A DNA stretch of 64,000 nucleotides, taken from contig CANLTN010000002.1 in NCBI GenBank assembly GCA_947494035.1, positions 288,889 to 352,888 on the forward strand, given 5' to 3'. The number at the start of each line of letters is the position of its first letter. Positions within the stretch are counted from its first letter, which is position 1. Source of the DNA: Pseudovibrio sp947494035. Lineage in GTDB: Bacteria; Pseudomonadota; Alphaproteobacteria; Rhizobiales; Stappiaceae. Positions 27,781 to 35,744 of this stretch are shown piece after piece. Under the pieces are notes generated by a model. The model searched no databases, was not told where the DNA came from, and saw only the letters and a list, made by a program, of their open reading frames with translations. The position numbers were made by a program, and so were the translations under genes.

Positions 27781-27890
27781 GACTATGCCGGAGCGAACTC
27801 ATGGAGTTGACTGGAGCCAATCAAACCAAATGCGCTCTGGGGAAGGCGGGCGTTTGCATTTCGTTGAGTGTGACTATGCCAGAGCGAACC
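27781..27890. promoter_or_regulatory. Direct repeat in the degP upstream region
   Basis: GACTATGCCGGAGCGAACT at 27781-27799 recurs as GACTATGCCAGAGCGAACC at 27872-27890 (17 of 19 bases identical, 91 bp apart), directly upstream of degP. The two copies may be operator sites for an envelope-stress regulator, or leftovers of a duplication. No regulator can be named. Confidence 0.45.
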
Positions 27891-27966
27891 TTACAAACAC
27901 CTATCTGCTACATTAATCTTCTGTAATGATGGGGAAACCTCGGAACAGGCAACAGCTGAGGTTTTC

Positions 27967-28734
27967 TTAGCCGTTCATATAGCGAGTAGACCAGACTGCA
28001 ATCACGCGGGCTGCGTAGTCTGCATCTTTGTATTTGACGAGCAAATGGTCGGCATCATCCAAAGACACAAAGGATTTCGGGTGCTTAGCCGCCTCGAAGA
28101 TCTGTGCTGCATTCTCGATGCCAACGGTTGCATCAATGGGAGAGTGAAGAACCAGCACCGCTTTTTTAAGCGTTGCAACCCTTGAGCGCACATCTTGTGC
28201 TTCAAGATCATCGATAAACTGACGCTTAATCTTAAACGGGCGTTCACCCAGTTGAACGGTTGCTTCTCCGTTTTCTTTAATCTCGTCCAAAGACGCACCG
28301 AAATTATGAATCACATGATCGGCTGAGGCGGGAGCACCGATAGTTGCTACGGCTTTAACTTCCGGCACATCAGAGGCGGCTGCAAGAACGGCAGCGCCGC
28401 CAAGGGAATGGCCCACGAGCAGCTTTGGTGCCTCATAATGCTGACGCATGTAATCGGCTGCCAGAACGAGGTCCTGAAGATTGGAAGAGAAGTTGGTGGA
28501 CGCGAAATCGCCGCCGCTGTTTCCAAGGCCCGTGAAGTCAAAGCGCAGCACGGCTATGCCGTCTTTGGTGAGCGCTGCCGCGATGCGGCGGGCGGCGGAA
28601 AGATCCTTGGAACAGGTGAAACAGTGCGCAAACAGCGCGTATGCCTTGGGGTCGCCGTCGGGCTTATCCAGCCGTGCGGCAAGTTCGGCGCCCTGAGAGC
28701 CTTCAAACTCTAACTTGATGGGATCGTCTGCCAT
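27967..28734 (-). CDS. Alpha/beta hydrolase
   Basis: A 255-residue cytoplasmic serine hydrolase. The nucleophile elbow is GHSLGGAAVL (Ser about 108), an oxyanion region lies at ALFAHCFTCSKDL, the acid is probably in VLHSPIDATVG and the His in LDDADHLLVKY. Many alphaproteobacterial relatives carry a C-terminal OsmC (organic peroxide reductase) domain; this protein ends right after the hydrolase fold (AVWSTRYMNG), so the OsmC part is absent. Substrate unknown. It is separated from ccmH by a strong hairpin. Confidence 0.85.
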   Translation of the reverse strand: MADDPIKLEFEGSQGAELAARLDKPDGDPKAYALFAHCFTCSKDLSAARRIAAALTKDGIAVLRFDFTGLGNSGGDFASTNFSSNLQDLVLAADYMRQHYEAPKLLVGHSLGGAAVLAAASDVPEVKAVATIGAPASADHVIHNFGASLDEIKENGEATVQLGERPFKIKRQFIDDLEAQDVRSRVATLKKAVLVLHSPIDATVGIENAAQIFEAAKHPKSFVSLDDADHLLVKYKDADYAARVIAVWSTRYMNG

Positions 28735-28859
28735 TCAAACTGTCCTGTCCTTTTTGTGCAGCTAGCACATTCAAATTTTATTTTAAGAGACAGGTATCTA
28801 GTGTGCGCTTACGCGCACCTTTACAATTCAACTGGTTGCAAGAAGATGTGATTAAAGGT

Positions 28860-28888
28860 GAGCCCCGCAAACGGGGTTTGCGGGGCTC
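28860..28888 (-). terminator. Hairpin terminator after the ccm cluster
   Basis: A perfect 13-bp GC-rich stem (GAGCCCCGCAAAC / GTTTGCGGGGCTC) with a 3-base loop, 10 bp after the ccmH stop. On the minus strand it is followed by ACCTTTAATC, only a modest U-run. It likely ends the ccmI-E-F-H transcript. On the plus strand it is followed by TATAACAGTTTTATTT. Confidence 0.8.
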
Positions 28889-28898
28889 TATAACAGTT

Positions 28899-29387
28899 TT
28901 ATTTGGAAGACATCAGCTTATCAAGTTCGGCTTGCTCTTCCGCTGTGAGCGGTTTGACGCCCGCTGTGCTGGTTGCTAGCGGCGCGTACTTCTTCTTTTT
29001 AGAAGCACGCCACAGGAAGAAGCTTCCGATCAGCAGAGCCAGCGGCCCGCCACCCCACAAGAACAGGGTGTGTAATGCAAAGCGTGGCTTGAGCAATACA
29101 AACTCGCCGTAGCGTGCAACCAGATAGTCGAGGACTTCCTGATTACTGTCGCCTTCCACCAGACGTTCACGCACCAGAAGACGCAGATCTTTCGCCAGTT
29201 GGGCGTTGGAATCGTCGATGGACTGGTTCTGACAGACCACGCAGCGCACTTCTTTCGAGATCACGCGGGCCCGCGATTCCAGAACGGGGTCCTGAAGGAC
29301 CTCATCCGGGTTGACTGCGTAGGCAAGCGGCGCTCCCAGAAGCATGGAGGAGATCAATACCAGTATGAACTTCATCTTCATGGTCAT
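28899..29387 (-). CDS. ccmH: Cytochrome c maturation protein CcmH (CycL)
   Basis: 162 residues. A signal peptide (about 1-24, ending AYA) precedes the thioreductase motif RCVVCQNQS (Cys-x-x-Cys near residue 48-51). A helical region LAKDLRLLVRERL follows, then a single C-terminal membrane helix (LFLWGGGPLALLIGSFFLW) with a short charged tail. It reduces or presents apocytochrome c thiols for heme attachment at the periplasmic face, with CcmF. Its ATG directly abuts the ccmF stop. Confidence 0.94.
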   Translation of the reverse strand: MTMKMKFILVLISSMLLGAPLAYAVNPDEVLQDPVLESRARVISKEVRCVVCQNQSIDDSNAQLAKDLRLLVRERLVEGDSNQEVLDYLVARYGEFVLLKPRFALHTLFLWGGGPLALLIGSFFLWRASKKKKYAPLATSTAGVKPLTAEEQAELDKLMSSK

Positions 29388-31403
29388 TTACTCCGCCGGC
29401 GTTGGAGCTGCTGATGCAATAGCATTTTTAGCAGCTTTGCGTTTGCGTGCAGAGACAGGAGCACCAACACGCAGGCGGCGGTCCAACAATGCAATAACTC
29501 CACCCAGCGACATAAACAGTGTGCCGATCCAGATCAGCGTGATCAGTGGTTTGAAGTAGATGCGTGTCACAATACCACCGTTCTCGTCCGTGTCACCTGT
29601 TGCGAAGTAGACCTGCGAGAAGCCGAAGGTGGCGATAGACGTTTCACTCATTGGCATGCCGCTGGACACATAGGCCCGTTTGGCAGGCTCCATGATGCCG
29701 ACAATCTTGTCGCCTTTGCGAAGCGTATACTGGGAGACCAGTTCCTGATAGTTCGCGCCGTTGCGGGTCCAGCTGTTCTCATAGGTGATGTGGTAGCCGT
29801 TCTGTTCCAGCGTCTCACCCGGATGCATTACTTCAACGTGCTCGGATTCAAACGCCAGTGTTGTGACGATACCCAGCACCGTGATGCCCAGACCTGCGTG
29901 GCCAAGGACCGTGGACCAGACAGTTGGCGGGAAACCTTTGACGCGAGCCATGGCGCGCGCAAAGCCGACTTTGAACACCTGAGAGCGGTCAACGATTTCC
30001 CACAGGGAGCCAAAGATTGCCCAGAATGCCAGACCGAAGCCGAAAGCAGTCATGATGCTTGTTGTGCTTGCGCCCATGAACCAGACCAGCGCAACAGTTG
30101 CAAGAATGGCTAGGATGAAGGCAGAGGTCAGACGTTGCGCAACGCCCCAGATATCACCGCGCTTCCACGCAAGAAGTTGACCGAATGGTATCAGGATGAG
30201 CACCGGCACCATGATTGGACCGAATGTCAGGTTGAAGAACGGTTCCCCCACGGAGATCTTGTCACCGGTGAAGGCTTCCAGAACCAGTGGGTAGAGCGTG
30301 CCGACAAAGACTGCCGCGCAGGCTGTTGTGAGGAACAGGTTGTTCAGAACCAGAGAGCCCTCACGGCTGATTGGTGCAAACAGGCCACCCTGACGCAGCA
30401 GCGGCGCACGCCATGCAAACAGTGTGAGCGAGCCGCCTACAAAAATCAGTAGGATGGCAAGGATGAAGAGACCACGCGCCGGATCAACAGCAAATGCATG
30501 GACGGAAGTCAATACACCGGAGCGGACGAGGAAGGTTCCCAGCAGCGACAAGGAGAATGTCAGCAGGGCGAGGAACACGGTCCAGACCTTAAGCGCGTCC
30601 CGACGTTCCATCACGATTGCGGAGTGCAGTAGTGCGGTACCGGTGAGCCAAGGCATGAAGGAAGCGTTTTCGACCGGATCCCAGAACCACCAGCCACCCC
30701 AGCCAAGTTCGTAATAGGCCCAGTAAGAACCGATTGCGATGCCGAGGGTCAGGAAGATCCAGCTTACGAGGATCCATGGACGTACCCAGCGCGCCCAAGC
30801 GGCATCAAGCTTGCCAAGCATGAGAGCAGCTGCTGCAAAGGCGAAGACGATAGAGAAGCCAACATAGCCGATGTAAAGCAGTGGCGGGTGGATCGCCAGT
30901 CCGACATCCTGCAGCATTGGGTTGAGGCCAGCGCCCTGCAAAGGTGCTGGACTGATGCGCTCGAACGGGTTTGAGGCAACGATGACAAACAACAGGAAGG
31001 CAAAGGAAACCCAGCCCTGTGCGCCGAGCGTTGCGGCTCGCAGCTGCTGAGGAATATTGCGGGAGAACACCGCAACCAGCGCGCCGAACAGCACCAGAAT
31101 AAGGACCCAAAGAAGGATCGAACCTTCATGGTTGCCCCAAACACCAGAGAATTTATAGAGCAGCGGTTTATCGCTGTGCGAGTTCTGATAGGTGTTTAAC
31201 AGAGAAAAGTCAGAGGTCAGGTATGCCCAAGTCAGAGCGGCAAAGGCAACGCAGGTCAAAAGGAACATCAAAATGGCAAGGCCAGGGGCCATCGCCATCA
31301 GACGGTGGTCTGATTTTAATGCCCCCCACACTGGAAAGACCGACTGAACAGCCGCGACGACCAATGCCAGAATGAGCGCATAGTGGCCAAGTTCAATTAT
31401 CAT
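29388..31403 (-). CDS. ccmF: Cytochrome c heme lyase subunit CcmF (CycK)
   Basis: A 671-residue polytopic membrane protein with the tryptophan-rich heme-handling signature WGGWWFWDPVENASFMPW near residues 235-255. Conserved blocks include FSGVWGNHEGSILLWVL and NPMLQDVGLAIHPPLLYIGY with external histidines. Length and order are typical of CcmF. It takes heme from CcmE and attaches it to apocytochrome c. A terminal segment rich in Ala/Lys (VSARKRKAAKNAIASAAP) is cytoplasmic. It lies between ccmE and ccmH in one transcription direction. Confidence 0.96.
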   Translation of the reverse strand: MIIELGHYALILALVVAAVQSVFPVWGALKSDHRLMAMAPGLAILMFLLTCVAFAALTWAYLTSDFSLLNTYQNSHSDKPLLYKFSGVWGNHEGSILLWVLILVLFGALVAVFSRNIPQQLRAATLGAQGWVSFAFLLFVIVASNPFERISPAPLQGAGLNPMLQDVGLAIHPPLLYIGYVGFSIVFAFAAAALMLGKLDAAWARWVRPWILVSWIFLTLGIAIGSYWAYYELGWGGWWFWDPVENASFMPWLTGTALLHSAIVMERRDALKVWTVFLALLTFSLSLLGTFLVRSGVLTSVHAFAVDPARGLFILAILLIFVGGSLTLFAWRAPLLRQGGLFAPISREGSLVLNNLFLTTACAAVFVGTLYPLVLEAFTGDKISVGEPFFNLTFGPIMVPVLILIPFGQLLAWKRGDIWGVAQRLTSAFILAILATVALVWFMGASTTSIMTAFGFGLAFWAIFGSLWEIVDRSQVFKVGFARAMARVKGFPPTVWSTVLGHAGLGITVLGIVTTLAFESEHVEVMHPGETLEQNGYHITYENSWTRNGANYQELVSQYTLRKGDKIVGIMEPAKRAYVSSGMPMSETSIATFGFSQVYFATGDTDENGGIVTRIYFKPLITLIWIGTLFMSLGGVIALLDRRLRVGAPVSARKRKAAKNAIASAAPTPAE

Positions 31404-31474
31404 TGCGATATCCTAGTATGCATTTGGCGCTGGATAACCGACCCTCTTGGTCAGGAGCCGGTTGTTTCTACCTT

Positions 31475-31948
31475 TTAGTTTACGTTCGAGCTTTGCTCTG
31501 CAGCGGCGGCTTGTTCTTCTTCCATCCAGTGACCATCTTCCTTCAAGGTCTCGTAGACCTCTTTAGGCATGTAGCTTTCATCATGCTTGGCCAGAACTGT
31601 GTCTGCAATAAAGACGCCGTTTCCGTCCATATAGCCTTCTGCAATGATGCCCTGCCCTTCGCGGAACAGGTCTGGCAGAATACCCTTGTAGGAAACCGGA
31701 ATAGCTTCTGCCTGATCGGTCACGCGGAACTTGATCATGGAGCCTCCGCTCTTATCAAGGGAGTCATCTTCTACCAAACCGCCAAGGCGGATGCGTTGCC
31801 CTGCTTCGATTTGCTGTGCGACAATATCGGTCGGGCTTTGGAAATAGGTCACGCTGCTGGAAAGTCCATAAAGAACCAAGCCGACAGCTGCCCCCAGCAC
31901 AATTCCGGCAAGGCCAATAAGCCCGAGTCTCTTTTGTTTACGTGTCAT
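31475..31948 (-). CDS. ccmE: Heme chaperone CcmE (CycJ)
   Basis: 157 residues. A single N-terminal membrane anchor (LGLIGLAGIVLGAAVGLVLY) leads to a periplasmic OB-fold. The heme-binding His lies in VLAKHDESYMPKEVY, followed by a disordered acidic tail. It binds heme covalently and delivers it to CcmF. The gap to ccmI (175 bp) is larger than the other gaps in the cluster and contains a nested hairpin. Confidence 0.95.
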   Translation of the reverse strand: MTRKQKRLGLIGLAGIVLGAAVGLVLYGLSSSVTYFQSPTDIVAQQIEAGQRIRLGGLVEDDSLDKSGGSMIKFRVTDQAEAIPVSYKGILPDLFREGQGIIAEGYMDGNGVFIADTVLAKHDESYMPKEVYETLKEDGHWMEEEQAAAAEQSSNVN

Positions 31949-32066
31949 ACTTAGCAGTTCCGTCGATACGTTGCCAACTCATGCCTTACGGCGTTCATAC
32001 TTTGCAGCACACTTGAGCACCTAGCGATGAACCCACATCGGAAATGATGCTCTTGTCTTTGTCTTG

Positions 32067-32110
32067 GCATACCATCCTTCCGAAACCAACAGCCGGTTTC
32101 AGTGGTATGC
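32067..32110. other. Nested hairpin between ccmI and ccmE
   Basis: GCATACCA pairs with TGGTATGC, and inside it GAAACC pairs with GGTTTC around a 7-base loop; 7 and 2 unpaired bases separate the two stems. It lies 14 bp after the ccmI stop (minus direction). No T-run follows, so it is more likely an RNA processing or stability element, or a small intergenic repeat, than a terminator. Confidence 0.5.
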
Positions 32111-32123
32111 TGGCGCACCTGCT

Positions 32124-33284
32124 TTATTGGGCAGGTGACAGATTCAAACGTGCAGCCAGCTGGTCGATCCGTTCCAAAGCGGCTGTGTCGTCCTTCAGGT
32201 TCTCTTTGGCGCGTGCGATGGCTTCTGCAGCTTCCGCCTGCTCCCCGAGAATGATGCGAGCTTGGATCAACCGACCCCACTCGTCAAACGAACCACCTTG
32301 TTCGTTCAGGCGCTCATCCAGCGTCAGGACCATCTGGCTGATCATTTCATTACGATCTTCAACGCTCATCTGAGCTGCTGCCTCAACGTCTTCAGCAGAA
32401 GGTCCTTTTGGTTGTTCAACTGCCGGGATCGGCTTTGCTTCACCCGTCATAACAGCGCCTTTTGCAATCAGTTCGTCACGTTGCGCCTTGGCAGCTTCCA
32501 GCCAAGGCGCATTTGGATCGGCGCTCTTGAGCAGAGTATTCCAGGCACCCAGTGCTTCATTTATCTGGCCCTTCTGACCTAAAGCCATTGCCAGATAATA
32601 ATAAGGTTGCAACATTTCAGGCTTGGCGAGATTGACGCGGCGCAAAACTTTTTCAGCTTCCGGGGTGACGTTACCTTCATTTTCGAAGATCGTTGCTTCT
32701 GCCCAACCGGCCATCAGTTCAAGATTTTCCGGGTACTGGTTCAGAGCGTTTGCAAAGGCTCTCCGGGCTTTGTCAAACTGACCGGTGCGCATATATACTG
32801 GCGCGATCACGGCCCAGCCCTGCCCGTCAGTCGGGTTTTCCTTCAAGTGATCTTCGGTTCTGGCGATCAGAACTTCAATGTCTGCCTCGCCGGATGGTTC
32901 TGCCAAGCGCATGGCTCTTGGCTGATCCGGGATTTCCGGGGAACCGTATTGCAGATAAAGACCTAGAGCTGCCAGCGGCACCAAAACAACGGCTGTCAGC
33001 TGTACGCTGCGCAGTCGCATTTTGGAAGGAGCTGACCGGTCGTCGCCCTGATGTTCTTTATGTGCTGCTAACAAGCGGCGCGATACTTCAATTTTGGCGG
33101 CTTCTGCCATGTCCGGCGCGATAACACCGCGCTCAAGATCTTTTTGTATTTCTTCGAGCTGGGCACGAAACACAGCTTCATCATTACGCTCTTCAGGGTG
33201 AACCTTGTGAGAGCGAGCCAATGGAACGAGTACGGTCAATGCGACCGCCGCCGTCAAAATTGCGAGAACTAACCAGAATGTCAT
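32124..33284 (-). CDS. ccmI: Cytochrome c maturation protein CcmI (CycH)
   Basis: 386 residues. An N-terminal membrane helix (TFWLVLAILTAAVALTVLV) and a second one near 95-115 (VQLTAVVLVPLAALGLYL) enclose the cytoplasmic loop. The periplasmic part has TPR-like helical repeats (for example QGWAVIAPVYMRTGQFDKAR, ALGQKGQINEALGAWNTLL). It holds apocytochrome c for the heme ligation complex. It is the first gene of ccmI-E-F-H. The upstream gap to the next gene is 136 bp. Confidence 0.92.
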   Translation of the reverse strand: MTFWLVLAILTAAVALTVLVPLARSHKVHPEERNDEAVFRAQLEEIQKDLERGVIAPDMAEAAKIEVSRRLLAAHKEHQGDDRSAPSKMRLRSVQLTAVVLVPLAALGLYLQYGSPEIPDQPRAMRLAEPSGEADIEVLIARTEDHLKENPTDGQGWAVIAPVYMRTGQFDKARRAFANALNQYPENLELMAGWAEATIFENEGNVTPEAEKVLRRVNLAKPEMLQPYYYLAMALGQKGQINEALGAWNTLLKSADPNAPWLEAAKAQRDELIAKGAVMTGEAKPIPAVEQPKGPSAEDVEAAAQMSVEDRNEMISQMVLTLDERLNEQGGSFDEWGRLIQARIILGEQAEAAEAIARAKENLKDDTAALERIDQLAARLNLSPAQ

Positions 33285-33396
33285 AGTGGCTCAAATAGAC
33301 AGGTTCTAAATGTGAAAGGCAACAGGTGCCCCCTGCGACGGGCGGTCGCACAAGCTATATACCCACAAAATACCTAGGAAGTTGCACTTATTTTCC

Positions 33397-33436
33397 GAAA
33401 GATGCTGACGCCACTTAGGGTTAGGCGGCATCTTTC
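33397..33436 (-). other. Hairpin spanning the stop codon of the 488-residue ORF
   Basis: GAAAGATGC and GCATCTTTC pair, with GGCG/CGCC extending the stem and a 3-base bulge. The structure contains the gene's TAA. It could serve as a 3'-end structure or weak terminator on the minus strand; no U-tract follows. Confidence 0.5.
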
Positions 33437-34887
33437 AAAAATGTCTTCTGTCTGCGAATGAGGTTGGCGGTGTCTTCCGGCTCCAACGAGATTTCGCTCA
33501 TGGAGATCAACCGGCTCAATTTTCGCGAAATTTCGCCATAAATTCGTGGATTTTCCGTAGGGGATTGCCCGTGATTGGGCACGGCCAAGAGTTTTTCTGA
33601 GTTGCGGTCAATAAAGCGCTCAACATGGTCTCTGGTTGAGTTATGCAACTCGTGTAACCCAAGGACGCCAGCGTACTGGGATGCCAGTTTGGCCAGTTTT
33701 AATCCCCTCAAACATTTGTGATAGGCGCGCTGGATTTGTTCCAGACGATCGCCCGCTCTCGATTCTGCAATCTCAGGCTTTTCTTCCGAAGCAATTGCCT
33801 CTTCCAGTAGTGCTGGCAGATTGCTCAGTTCATCACGCAGCAGAGCACACAAACGTTTTTTGAGCGCAGCAGCGCTCTCGTGCCACCGGTCGCATTCGCT
33901 GAAGCCCTCAAGCTCTTCCAGTTCATCGAAGTGGAGCAGGCAGGCATTAGCAGCCTCGGGCAGTCCGATAATGGCTTCCTCTTCCATGCGCCACGCCTCA
34001 ACCACGGATACACTTTGTTCCAGAGATGACAACGCAAGGTTCACGAAGGCGGCATAAGGTGTTTGGGCGACATCTTTCAGCGCTGGCACTGCGGCAAGAG
34101 CCTGTGCCAGTTTCATGAGTTCGACGGGCGTCTCGTCCAGACGCAGGAAAGAGAGTGTGGCCAGATAGTTGACCTCTCCGGCATGTTGCTCGACATGATC
34201 GCGAATGGTCTTCAGGTGCTCAGTCTCAGCCATGGACAGCACATTCTCCGCAAATGGAGGGGTATTGGCCATCACCTGTTCCCATGCAGGGGCTCTGTCC
34301 AAGATAACGAGCGTCTCACGCAGGAAACCCAAATTGGCGTGACCACCGACTTTCCGGTGCAGGTTTGCCTTGGTCTGGTTGTCCTTTTCTGCGGCATCCA
34401 GCTCTTTTTGGGCAGCTACAACCAGTCGCAGACGCAGGCCTTCGGCGCATGTTTGCAGCGCTTTTTGAATGGTCTCGTGGGTCGCCGGAAGGTCCTGATG
34501 CTGACGCAGGTCCTCCAATGTTGCCAGAGTTTCTTTAAACTCTTTGGCGAGCAGATCCTCACGCATGTATGTCCATAGCTCATCCATCACGCCTGCATCA
34601 ATGCGGCCCTTATGGGGAGTGCTTAGCGGCAATGGAACAATGAACGGCTGAAGCGGGCTCAGAATTGCGCGTTTGAGCGGGGTTTCCAGCGAGAGCCTGT
34701 TTTGGTGATCAGGAGAGGCCGCGCCCAGCAGGCGGCGAAGGGTCAGCAGCATGAGGTCAGCGTTTGGAATGGACCTGCCGCGTTGCACCGTCTCTTTGAC
34801 AGAACGCTCCAACATCCGCAAAGCAGTACCAGACAAGGCGCCTAGCACCTTCTCCATTTGCAACGCTTTATGGTTGACCTCGTGCAT
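33421..34887 (-). CDS. Conserved hypothetical protein, largely helical
   Basis: A 488-residue protein that I do not recognise. It has no signal peptide, membrane helix or nucleotide-binding motif. It is rich in Leu, Ala, Glu and Lys throughout, with long amphipathic helices (for example ELDAAEKDNQTKANLHRKV, AALKKRLCALLRDELSNLP), which suggests an all-alpha cytoplasmic repeat or scaffold protein. It lies alone between the ccm genes and the lipoprotein/feuPQ block, in the same direction. The start is ATG at 34887; another Met lies ten codons inside. Codon usage looks like its neighbours, so it is probably a native gene. Confidence 0.7.
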   Translation of the reverse strand: MHEVNHKALQMEKVLGALSGTALRMLERSVKETVQRGRSIPNADLMLLTLRRLLGAASPDHQNRLSLETPLKRAILSPLQPFIVPLPLSTPHKGRIDAGVMDELWTYMREDLLAKEFKETLATLEDLRQHQDLPATHETIQKALQTCAEGLRLRLVVAAQKELDAAEKDNQTKANLHRKVGGHANLGFLRETLVILDRAPAWEQVMANTPPFAENVLSMAETEHLKTIRDHVEQHAGEVNYLATLSFLRLDETPVELMKLAQALAAVPALKDVAQTPYAAFVNLALSSLEQSVSVVEAWRMEEEAIIGLPEAANACLLHFDELEELEGFSECDRWHESAAALKKRLCALLRDELSNLPALLEEAIASEEKPEIAESRAGDRLEQIQRAYHKCLRGLKLAKLASQYAGVLGLHELHNSTRDHVERFIDRNSEKLLAVPNHGQSPTENPRIYGEISRKLSRLISMSEISLEPEDTANLIRRQKTFLKDAA

Positions 34888-34997
34888 CCAAATCTCTCTG
34901 GTACTCAGCTTTACTCAAATTGAGCTATTACACGCTCAACCTTCAAAACACAGCAGACAATACCTGCTAAAATTGTAGTAGGTTGATTAAAACTATC

Positions 34998-35041
34998 GGC
35001 GGAATTGCTTAATCAAATCTTGATGAGCAGAACTTTCCGCC
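34998..35041 (-). other. Extended hairpin after the small lipoprotein gene
   Basis: GGCGGAA pairs with TTCCGCC and, inside, GCTTAATCAA pairs with TTGATGAGC with mismatches. It lies in the 205-bp gap between the lipoprotein stop and the 488-residue ORF. On the minus strand it is followed by GATAGTTTTAATC, a weak U-tract. A terminator for the feuPQ-lipoprotein transcript is possible. I see nothing else in this gap. Confidence 0.45.
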
Positions 35042-35092
35042 GCGAAAGATGGGATTCCATCGACAAAACTGCTTTTTGTTTGGAAATGCGGA

Positions 35093-35548
35093 TCAGTTCA
35101 GGGCAGCCCAGCGCTCACCGTCTTTACAGGCAGCCCCTTTGATGAGTTGGGTTTTTTCATCATAAGCAATGGTGTGCTGGAAATCGCGGCAGCGGCGGTC
35201 GTTCACGTAATAGACAGGGCCTGACTTTACTGTGCCTTGCGCCCCTGAGAATCGATTGCGCCAGACAACCTTGTTGCCAGCGTCCGATGCGTTCAGAGCC
35301 GTACTTTGCGCTTTGTAGACGGTGTCCAGATCACCACTTCTGAGAAGCTGCTTCAACTCGCCTTCTGTGGCGCTGTCTATTGCGGCATGAGCGGCATCGT
35401 TTTGCTCACTGTCCGAGGACCAGAACCCAAACATGGACGAGGATGAACTCTCAGTGTCAGGACTGGTGGTAGGGTCCGTGGCGCAGCCGGTTAAACTCCC
35501 GACAACAACAGGCAAGACCATCAGTTTTTTCCAGTTTCGCAGCAACAT
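35093..35548 (-). CDS. Small outer-membrane-type lipoprotein (surface antigen-like)
   Basis: I chose the ATG at 35548, which has AGAGGA just upstream, over the 35674 frame. The resulting 151 residues open with a lipoprotein signal (LLRNWKKLMVLPVVVGSLTGC, lipobox LTGC). After a Ser-rich linker the C-terminal half has the pattern of the 16/17-kDa rickettsial-type surface antigen family (GTVKSGPVYYVNDRRCRDFQ and GAACKDGERWAAL). It is probably attached to the inner leaflet of the outer membrane. It lies downstream of feuQ. The function of this family is not established. Confidence 0.78.
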   Translation of the reverse strand: MLLRNWKKLMVLPVVVGSLTGCATDPTTSPDTESSSSSMFGFWSSDSEQNDAAHAAIDSATEGELKQLLRSGDLDTVYKAQSTALNASDAGNKVVWRNRFSGAQGTVKSGPVYYVNDRRCRDFQHTIAYDEKTQLIKGAACKDGERWAALN

Positions 35549-35744
35549 GCATCCTCTTTGTCGCTTTTGCGACTTATCAGTTTTTCGGGAAGAACCACTG
35601 TCCCCTTCCCCGGGCCACTCAATACCCCCAAGCCAGAGCAGCGTCATTAGCTTGAAAACACCTCGGCTGAGCAACCCCTCAAAACACAGTTACAATTACT
35701 ATCATGGCTGTTAGGGACAGATGCAACCCCCGCCCCAACCCGGC

